From Flavimobilis massiliensis (GTDB lineage: Bacteria > Actinomycetota > Actinomycetes > Actinomycetales > Cellulomonadaceae): a stretch of 64,000 nt of DNA. A model generated the notes under the pieces. It worked only from the letters and a program-made list of their open reading frames with translations, did no database searches and was not told where the DNA came from. Shown piece by piece: positions 58,582 to 64,000 of the stretch (position 1 is the first letter of the stretch; every line of letters begins with the position of its first letter). The stretch covers positions 2,914,001 through 2,978,000 of the forward strand of contig NZ_LT964979.1 of NCBI RefSeq assembly GCF_900240335.1. The letters run 5' to 3'. The position numbers and the translations under genes are program-made.

Positions 58582-58988
58582 GCGAACCGCACGAACTTGG
58601 AGCAGCTCGAACGGCACAACTGGTTTCAGCCGCCGCTACCCGCGCGCAGAACAAGCGCGCCGACGTTAGGCGCGCTCTTATGAAACTTCGGTCCAAGGGA
58701 GGGCCGTTCGACCTCTCGACGGTAGCTGAGAATGCGGGTTGCTCGACAAGCTACCTACGCAAACATCCCGACCTCTTCGCTGAGATCCGCTCATTGGCGC
58801 ACGCGTCACCTGCACGCACGGCGCGCCGGGGGTCAGTTGAAGCGTCGAGTGTCGCGTCATTGCGGACCAAACTGCAACTTGCGACGGGGAGGCTCCGGGA
58901 GATTGAGCGGGAGTTGGGCTGGCTCCGCGATGAGAACGCCGCACTGCGGGGTGAGGTGCTCGATCTGCGACGGGAGTCTTTCCGATAG
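58578..58988 (+). CDS. TnpC-like (DUF6262) accessory protein of Tn554-type element
   Basis: A 136-residue protein. A helical N-terminal half with RADVRRALMKLRSKGGPFDL and a helix-turn-helix-like AENAGCSTSYLRKHPDLFAE is followed by a coiled coil (LRTKLQLATGRLREIEREL, then WLRDENAALRGEVLDLRRE). This is the DUF6262/TnpC layout found after TnpA and TnpB in Tn554-like transposons, where it affects orientation and frequency of transposition. It is intact although its recombinase partner is broken. Confidence 0.75.
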   Translation: MSEPHELGAARTAQLVSAAATRAQNKRADVRRALMKLRSKGGPFDLSTVAENAGCSTSYLRKHPDLFAEIRSLAHASPARTARRGSVEASSVASLRTKLQLATGRLREIERELGWLRDENAALRGEVLDLRRESFR

Positions 58989-59274
58989 TATGCCTCGGAG
59001 GAGCGGCCGACCGTGATGGCGATAGCACAATGCGGCGCGCTCGACATGCCCCCCAGGTCAGAGGTCACCGGAAGCCTGCTGCGTGCCCAGTGCCCAGTGC
59101 CCAGTGCCCAGACCAGAGTACCGCCCATGGATTCGACGAAGGTGAATCTACACGCAAACCGCATTCTACTCATGGGGGTAAGAGTAGATCGCACGTCACT
59201 CCCCGTGCCATTGACTCAGATGTTCGGGCGGAAGCAATGCATGCTGCAATCTGGGCATCTGGCGATATTCGCTG
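58989..59274. other. Island spacer with short tandem repeat
   Basis: No convincing gene lies in these 286 bases; the short open frames lack ribosome sites and coding bias. The stretch holds the four-fold TGCCCAG repeat. It may mark the end of the Tn554-like element. Confidence 0.4.
59084..59111. repeat. Tandem repeat TGCCCAG x4
   Basis: Four perfect 7-base copies at 59084, 59091, 59098 and 59105. Copy number may vary by slippage. No role is evident. Confidence 0.9.
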
Positions 59275-59568
59275 TCAGGGCTGCGGCGATGATTCGACGT
59301 GCGACGCATCTACCCCTTCATGGCGCACAGCCAAACGGGTACGAAGGGGCAGCTGACTAACCAAGAAGCTCGCAACCCATACACCGAGGTAGACAGCCAA
59401 TAGGACGACCGGACCCTTGGAGAAGAGAAGTATGGGAAGAATAAGCGCGACGGATGAGACTGCGTTTCGTCGAACCGATCTTCTGGAGACCGCCCATCCA
59501 GCCCACCCGCCTGCGGCAGCTCCGAAAACTACAGCCATGATTGCCAGCTGCCACAGTGGAACATACAT
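59275..59568 (-). CDS. Small membrane protein downstream of secreted island protein
   Basis: A 97-residue protein with a helix near residues 5-26 (LAIMAVVFGAAAGGWAGWAV) and a hydrophobic stretch near 38-70 that can cross twice (SSVALILPILLFS and VVLLAVYLGVWVASFLV). GGAG ten bases upstream supports the ATG at 59568. It lies on the same strand after the secreted protein gene, past a hairpin. Size and position would suit an immunity or partner protein, but this is speculation; no family is recognised. Confidence 0.6.
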   Translation of the reverse strand: MYVPLWQLAIMAVVFGAAAGGWAGWAVSRRSVRRNAVSSVALILPILLFSKGPVVLLAVYLGVWVASFLVSQLPLRTRLAVRHEGVDASHVESSPQP

Positions 59569-59586
59569 GATGCACGACTCCTACGA

Positions 59587-59622
59587 GCTCGGGGGAGGGG
59601 CATGCCTGCCCCTCCCCCGAGC
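59587..59622 (-). terminator. Hairpin between secreted-protein gene and small membrane gene
   Basis: GCTCGGGGGAGGGGC (59587-59601) pairs perfectly with GCCCCTCCCCCGAGC (59608-59622) around ATGCCT. It lies 16 bases past the stop at 59638 on the reverse strand, so it may partly separate expression of the two genes. Confidence 0.75.
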
Positions 59623-59637
59623 CTACATGGTGGTGTT

Positions 59638-60567
59638 CTACCGGCAGTTGCGCTTGTACGTGAGCGTGGAGACGAGCATCGGTGCCACCAGGATCTTCGC
59701 GCAGCCATTCGCCTTGACGGCTCGCTTCGCTCCCTCCGAGATGTTCACCGCGTTGCCAGCGCACAGAACGGACAGGATCGGCCCAATCGCGAGCCCGGCA
59801 GCGCCGCAGAGGAACTGAGCGACCTGGGTGTCCTGGGCGGAACGTGTCTCGGACTTCGAGAGGTAGATCGTCGGAATCCCATAGCTGTGGCCGTAGGTCG
59901 GGTCGGCAACGATCGGGTAGGCCGTTGATGCGTCAGGAGTCACCGTCTGCACAAGTGCCGTGCCGTCGATGCGGTAGGTCGTATCGACGCTCGCACCACT
60001 TGAGTCAACCGCCCATGCTGGCGCGACGCGACCGACCACGAGCACGCCGAGCCCAAGGTCCTTCACCAGCTCGATCGAGCCGTCCGCCGCCGCGCGCGGC
60101 GCGATGCCCTCACCGAAGGCGTAGGTGAACTCATGCTGGGCATCGGCATCGGGGATGACTGTCTGCAGTCGCACAGAACCGTCCTCGAGGACCTGAACGG
60201 CCGCGTCGACCCCTTGCGCGCCTTCGTAGACGATCGTCCCGTCAGCGGCCACGGTGCCCCCGTCGAGACCCAGGTCGGACGGCAGGTTGATCTCCCAGTC
60301 GAGGCTGGGGTCGTCCGTCGACCGCACGGCGATCGGCTCAGTGGCGTCGACCGGAACGCTGACCTGGACGTCTCCCACCAGGTGTTCGATTCCGTCGGCC
60401 TCCGCCACTCCCGTGAGGACTTCGCCCTGGTCTGGGGCGACGTCTGCGATGAGTCGCGCCGTCGATTCCGTCGGGTCCTCTGCGGCATTCGCGGCGGGGA
60501 GGCCCGCAGTGAAGAGCGCAACGCTGGCCGTAGTCGCTACCAGCACACTCACAAGTTTCCGGCTCAC
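59638..60567 (-). CDS. Secreted protein of unknown function with Cys-containing hydrophobic C-terminal domain
   Basis: A 309-residue protein with a signal peptide (KLVSVLVATTASVALFTAGL, then PAANAAE). Residues 30-200 form a beta-rich region with VGDVQVSVPVDATEPIAV, VQVLEDGSVRLQTVIPDADA and YRIDGTALVQTVTPDAS. After YPIVADPTYG, the last 90 residues (GIPTIYLSKSETRS, FLCGAAGLAIGPILSVLCAG, GCAKILV and a terminal NCR) contain four cysteines around a hydrophobic core. The layout, a beta pro-region plus a compact disulfide C-terminal domain, is seen in many uncharacterised actinobacterial exported proteins. A toxin or bacteriocin-like role is possible but unproven. Confidence 0.65.
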   Translation of the reverse strand: MSRKLVSVLVATTASVALFTAGLPAANAAEDPTESTARLIADVAPDQGEVLTGVAEADGIEHLVGDVQVSVPVDATEPIAVRSTDDPSLDWEINLPSDLGLDGGTVAADGTIVYEGAQGVDAAVQVLEDGSVRLQTVIPDADAQHEFTYAFGEGIAPRAAADGSIELVKDLGLGVLVVGRVAPAWAVDSSGASVDTTYRIDGTALVQTVTPDASTAYPIVADPTYGHSYGIPTIYLSKSETRSAQDTQVAQFLCGAAGLAIGPILSVLCAGNAVNISEGAKRAVKANGCAKILVAPMLVSTLTYKRNCR

Positions 60568-60777
60568 AAAAGCTCCTTTGAGTCTGTAGCCGCCGATGTC
60601 GGCGAACTCGGCTAAACGGTACCAGCGCTCCGCTCTTCATACCAGGGGTTGGCCAGGTCGCGGGAAGCGGTGTAGCAGTTCGCTTCGGCAGGCAGTGAGT
60701 GTCAGAGGTCGGGACTGCTGCACGAACAGGTGACACCCACCCGCGGTGCTGACCAGCACCGCTGAGAGGATGTCTCC

Positions 60778-61075
60778 ATGTCTAAGCGCTATCCCCGCGA
60801 GTTCCGCGATGATGTCGTGCGCGTCGCCCTCGCGCGCGACCCCGGCGTGTCACTGGCACGCATCGCCGCCGACTTCGGCGTCGGCAAGTCCTCCTTGCAG
60901 AACTTCGATTCGAGAGGCCGCCGAGGCTGCCCCCGCCGCGACGTCCGCAGAGGTCCCCTCTGAGGCCCTGGAGGCTCGCGAGCTGCGTCGTCGGGTCAAG
61001 CTGCTGGAGCCGGAGAACGAGGTCCTGCGCCGTGCTGCGGCCTACTTCGCTCAGGCGCACCTGCCGGGAAAATGA
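60778..61075 (+). pseudogene. IS3-family transposase OrfA, frameshifted (IS element B)
   Basis: Starts at the ATG 60778 with KRYPREFRDDVVRVALARDP and the helix-turn-helix SLARIAADFGVGKSSLQN. Near 60903 an extra base changes the expected QNWIREAAEA into QNFDSRG. The second half continues in the other frame (AEVPSEALEARELRRRVKLL, then ENEVLRRAAAYFAQAHLPGK). The break should prevent normal OrfA unless ribosomal shifting corrects it. Confidence 0.85.
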
Positions 61076-61974
61076 CCTACCCGCTCGCCGGAGAGCTTGC
61101 CGCTGACGGTGTCCCCGTCGCGGTGACGTGTCGGGTGCTTCATCTCGCTCGCCAGCCCTACTGCCGCTGGTTCGAACGGCCTGTGACCTCGGCCGAGATC
61201 GTGGAGGCCTACCGCGCGAACGCGCTCTTCGACGCCCACCGTGACGACCCGGAGTTCGGCCACCGTCTCCTGGCCGACGAAGCCCGCACGGCCGGGCAGC
61301 CGATGGCTGATCGCACTGCGTGGCGTATCACCTCGGCCAACGGCTGGTGGTCGGCGTTCGGTAAGAAGAAGAGCAAGAACGGCAAGCGGCCGGGCCCTCC
61401 GGTCCACGACGACCTGTGCGCTCAGGTCGACGAGCACGGCCGCACTCGGCATGTCTTTGCCGCCGATCGCCCCGACGAGCTGTGGTTGACCGACATCACC
61501 GAGCACACGACTGCCGAGGGCAAGGTCTACATGTGCGCGATCAAGGACGCGTTCTCCGGGAGGATCGTGGGCTACTCGATCGACTCTGGGATGAAGTCTC
61601 GGCTGGTCGTGCGCGCGATCGAGAACGCAGTCGCCATGCGCGGGAACGTGGCCGGATGCATCGTTCACTCCGACAGGGGAAGTCAGTTCCGCAGCCGCAA
61701 GGTGCTGCGCGTCCTGGCCCGTCACAGCCTCGTCGGATCCATGGGGTGGGTCGGGGCGGCCGGCGACAACGCGGCGATGGACTCGTTCTTCGCGTTGCTG
61801 CAGAAGAACGTCCTTGACCGCCGTCGTTGGGCGACGCGGTCTGAGCTGCGGATCGCGATCGTCACCTGGATCGAGAGGACCTATCACCGTCGCCGGCGGC
61901 AGGTCCGACTGGGGCGGTTGACCCCGATCGAGTTCGAGACCATCATGACCACTCAGGTCGCACTCGCAGCCTGA
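61072..61974 (+). CDS. IS3-family transposase OrfB (IS element B)
   Basis: A 300-residue integrase-core protein, full length. The first catalytic Asp is in LWLTDITEHTT near residue 141, the second in VHSDRGSQF near 202. In place of the expected Glu (E-S-F-F) the third position reads AMDSFFALLQKN, an Asp. It overlaps orfA as ATGA. With orfA broken and the third acid altered, activity is doubtful. Confidence 0.88.
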   Translation: MTYPLAGELAADGVPVAVTCRVLHLARQPYCRWFERPVTSAEIVEAYRANALFDAHRDDPEFGHRLLADEARTAGQPMADRTAWRITSANGWWSAFGKKKSKNGKRPGPPVHDDLCAQVDEHGRTRHVFAADRPDELWLTDITEHTTAEGKVYMCAIKDAFSGRIVGYSIDSGMKSRLVVRAIENAVAMRGNVAGCIVHSDRGSQFRSRKVLRVLARHSLVGSMGWVGAAGDNAAMDSFFALLQKNVLDRRRWATRSELRIAIVTWIERTYHRRRRQVRLGRLTPIEFETIMTTQVALAA

Positions 61975-62004
61975 ACCTAACTGTCACCTGTTCGTGCAGC
62001 AGTC

Positions 62005-62394
62005 CCCATCGTGCGACTCCCCCGGACCGCTCGAGGTGCCCGCCGGAGTTGAGGGAGATCGGTGCTCCCGCGTTCGCTTGGTGGACTCGTGCACCAGACG
62101 TGGGTGCTCTCGGAAACTAAGCTCCCAGCGGGACCCGTCCTGGTATGTGAAGGCACCGAAGAGGTCGTCGGATGAGTGGCCGCTGAAGTCGTCGGGAGTC
62201 CCGAAGTCTTCCGAGATGTCCACGTCCCACGTCTCTCCCGTAGAAAGGAGCGACCGCGGGGAGACGGCCCGGTCCTTGCCTCGGACAACCGTGATCTCGA
62301 CGTCGGTGATGGGGAAGGAGCCTCGGTTGGTAATACGCGCAGACCTTGTTTCGCCCCGGGTCTGATGGAGGCTCTCATTACTGGGAAGGACGAT
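62005..62394. repeat. Direct repeat copy 2 (390 bp) of island segment
   Basis: Matches 55591-55979. Differences include AACTC/ATCTC and CGATG/CGGTG near 62294-62307, C/G near 62042, and one extra C. These differences show a true second copy up to about 62346; the final 48 bases are IS element A sequence and may be a chimeric contig tip. Confidence 0.8.
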
Positions 62395-62395
62395 N
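62395..62395. other. Assembly gap (single N) with unmerged 179-bp contig overlap
   Basis: Sequence after the N (62396-62574) is identical to 62168-62346 before it. The left contig then continues into 48 bases of IS element A, while the right contig continues into uninterrupted gene sequence. The scaffolder joined overlapping contigs without merging them. Confidence 0.9.
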
Positions 62396-62742
62396 TCGGA
62401 TGAGTGGCCGCTGAAGTCGTCGGGAGTCCCGAAGTCTTCCGAGATGTCCACGTCCCACGTCTCTCCCGTAGAAAGGAGCGACCGCGGGGAGACGGCCCGG
62501 TCCTTGCCTCGGACAACCGTGATCTCGACGTCGGTGATGGGGAAGGAGCCTCGGTTGGTAATACGCGCAGACCTGCCGCCTTGCTCCCAGTCCTTCACGC
62601 TGAGCTCAACCAAGCGCACGTGATCCAGCCGGTGCAACAGCCGCGTCAGTCGGTCGTTTGCCCGCGTGGAATGCCATGCGACGAATCCGAGGGCGATCGT
62701 GTCGACGCCGCTGAATCACTCACCCCAAGTTCCAAGTTCCAT

Positions 62743-63187
62743 GAGCGCGATCCTTGCACCTGCCGCAGCTTGACGACATGGTCGGCGGCGATCCGCCCTG
62801 CCAGTTTATCTCGGAGCGCACAGACCGAGGTCAGGGAAAGTCGTGGTCAGCCCCGTGGCGCGGTTGACTGCGGATCGCGCGTTGTCTCGCAGCACAGTCG
62901 CCTCGACCACCGAGGCTCCGTGGAACCGGATGCACCCCGGTGGCCTTCGTAGTGTCGGACCCAGGCTGTACTGTGAATCACAGCGTTGAAAGACGTTTGA
63001 CGGGCCGGGTGCAGCAACACCCGACCCGTCGTGACAACAGCATCTTCAGGTGCGACCCGTTGTCGTAAGTTCTTGGCGAACTTGCCTGCAATCCTCGCAC
63101 AAAGTTGTGGGGATGCCTGGCAAGAGGCACACGGGTCGCGTCTCCTACCACAAGGGCCGCCTCGGTGTCGGTCCGGAACGGAGCATC
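62743..63187. other. Divergent spacer upstream of CBASS cyclase
   Basis: No supported gene in 445 bases. It includes the promoter of the reverse-strand small gene, a palindrome CTGTGA-A-TCACAG near 62970, and the hairpin at 62999-63030. An in-frame ATG at 63113 could extend the cyclase by 25 residues. Confidence 0.4.
62999..63030. terminator. Hairpin upstream of CBASS cyclase
   Basis: GACGGGCCGGGTG (62999-63011) pairs with CACCCGACCCGTC (63018-63030) with one mismatch around CAGCAA. It may insulate the defence gene or act in its leader. Confidence 0.5.
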
Positions 63188-64000
63188 ATGCCGACCACCC
63201 TCGAGAGTGCCTTCTCCGAGTTCGACGAGAGCCTCAACCTCGACGCCTTCGAACGTCGTCGCGCCCAGGACCGCCACCGCGAGCTTCGAGACGTCCTCGA
63301 AGCCACCGACTGGGTCGCCGGATCGTTCCTGCAGGGATCCTTCGCCCGCAAGACGATGCTCAAGCCGCTCACGGACATCGACATCGTCATTCTCCTCGAC
63401 GTCGAAGCGCACCCCGAGCTTCGCGGCCCTGACGGTCCGGAACGCGCGATGAACCTCTTCCGCGCTGCGGTCAAGGACCACTGGCCTGGCGCACAGTTCG
63501 ACATCGGTGACCCGCCTGCCGGCAAAGCGCTACGCGTCCACTTCGACGACGTCCACTTCACGGTCGACCTCGTCCCGGGGATCGATGCTCCCGGGCGCCG
63601 CGTTCTCATCGGTGACCGATTCGACCGTGAGTGGACCGACTCCAACACACGAATCCAGATCGACCGAGTCACCGAGCGTAACAAGAGGTGCAACAGCAAG
63701 TTCGTCCACCAGGTGCGCATGCTCAAGTCGTTCCGTGGCACCCAGCCGGAACTCGACTTCGTCTCAGGCATCGTCATGGAGTCCCTGGCCTTTCAGGTGA
63801 TCCATGAGCCGATGCTGCACGCCGAAGCGCTCGCGGCAGTCCTGGAGGCAGCACCCAGCCTCCTCCGTGGCAAGCTTCTGGAGCCTGCGGGCGAGGATGA
63901 CATCACAGAGAAGTGGAGCGAGCACGAACGGGACATCGCTATCGCTGTGTTCACCCGTCGCGCGGTACAGGCGCGCGAGGCGCAGGAACTGGCGGCAGCC
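63188..64000 (+). CDS. CBASS-type cyclic-oligonucleotide synthase (CD-NTase), cut by window edge
   Basis: At least 271 residues, open to the right edge. The N-terminus NLDAFERRRAQDRHRELRDV leads into the nucleotidyltransferase core: FLQGSFARKTMLKPLTDIDI shows the G-S loop and the D-x-D metal pair, and a third acid follows in DDVHFTVDLVPGID. DSNTRIQIDRVTERNKRCNS and KFVHQVRMLKSF, then VSGIVMESLAFQVIHEPMLH, fit the helical lid typical of CBASS oligonucleotide cyclases. Such enzymes make a cyclic nucleotide upon phage infection and activate an effector that kills or arrests the cell. The start is ATG 63188 (CGGAG four bases upstream) or ATG 63113. The effector gene should lie just right of the window. 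Confidence 0.8.
   Translation, partial: MPTTLESAFSEFDESLNLDAFERRRAQDRHRELRDVLEATDWVAGSFLQGSFARKTMLKPLTDIDIVILLDVEAHPELRGPDGPERAMNLFRAAVKDHWPGAQFDIGDPPAGKALRVHFDDVHFTVDLVPGIDAPGRRVLIGDRFDREWTDSNTRIQIDRVTERNKRCNSKFVHQVRMLKSFRGTQPELDFVSGIVMESLAFQVIHEPMLHAEALAAVLEAAPSLLRGKLLEPAGEDDITEKWSEHERDIAIAVFTRRAVQAREAQELAAA

Larger units (their letters stand above)
60711..62006 (+). mobile_element. IS element B, IS3 family, about 1,296 bp
   Basis: Bounded by a perfect 25-bp inverted repeat: left end 60711-60735 (GGGACTGCTGCACGAACAGG then TGACA) and its complement ending at 62006. It carries orfA with a frameshift and an orfB overlapping as ATGA. No clear target duplication is visible. The right end cuts the tail of the small membrane gene while the left flank is unrelated, again suggesting rearrangement. 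Confidence 0.88.
61984..62742 (-). pseudogene. Copy 2 of small membrane-anchored beta-domain gene, nonsense codon and assembly duplication
   Basis: ATG at 62742 with AAGGA eight bases upstream encodes MELGTWGE, then TGA (62718-62716) where TGG (Trp) is expected, then FSGVDTIALGFVAWHSTRAN (a membrane helix) and HRLDHVRLVELSVKDWEQGG. The beta domain follows. Within it a contig overlap (62347-62574) duplicates 179 bases and adds 48 bases of IS sequence plus an N; removing these 228 bases gives one continuous frame. The 3' end runs into IS element B, giving DCCTNR instead of the natural tail. A single TM anchor with a cytoplasmic or external Ig-like domain is inferred; function unknown. Confidence 0.65.

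Overview
The window is very GC-rich, strongly coding DNA from an actinobacterium. A mycothiol deacetylase (mshB), a 24-residue bL37-type ribosomal protein, a fused OdhA/Kgd 2-oxoglutarate dehydrogenase, frequent GTG starts and ATGA gene overlaps fit the order Micrococcales, perhaps near Cellulomonas or Sanguibacter; the genus is inference. adhE suggests mixed-acid fermentation and facultatively anaerobic growth.

Layout. 1-4000: P450 fragment, small methyltransferase-like membrane protein, TDT-family transporter, ArfB, HNH protein, a small secreted protein and pyroglutamyl peptidase. 4442-10781: an oligopeptide (Dpp/Opp-type) ABC importer with a hairpin between the binding protein and the first permease. 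10787-17862: an FtsX/MacB-type export operon (two giant permeases, two ATPases). 17998-27892: typA, mshB, a DUF6113-type protein, VanW protein, an ACT-domain paralogue, pheA, tyrA, an SH3-like small protein, ferredoxin fdxA and a PanE-like protein. 27900-32238: siroheme and sulfate assimilation (SUMT, [cysN], cysD, cysH, sulfite reductase). 32488-42441: dapC, gltA, bL37, pilT, an SGNH protein without its nucleophile serine, an aldo/keto reductase and kgd. 42798-48975: an ABC-2 exporter, a two-component system and two CNNM proteins. 49308-55196: M15 peptidase, adhE and an amino-acid permease. 55341-64000: an integrated island starting at the 3' half of a tRNA-Arg. It carries two IS3-family elements, a broken Tn554-type recombinase with its TnpC-like partner, a duplicated and decayed small membrane gene, a secreted protein/membrane protein pair, and a CBASS-type nucleotide cyclase cut off by the right edge.

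The sequence is a draft scaffold. Three single N characters (28638, 42230, 62395) hide real assembly problems. The first is flanked by 49 bases of Illumina Nextera adapter and replaces nearly all of cysN. The second splits kgd and is attached to about 130 bases of an unrelated DUF58 gene. The third joins two contigs that overlap by 179 bases.

Regulation visible in the sequence: CRP/GlxR-type palindromes upstream of both gltA and kgd, GGGAC-N4-GTCCC palindromes resembling DosR boxes, a GntR-type operator at the ABC-2 exporter, and many strong hairpin terminators. The best biological lead is the island, especially the CBASS cyclase whose effector lies just outside the window.
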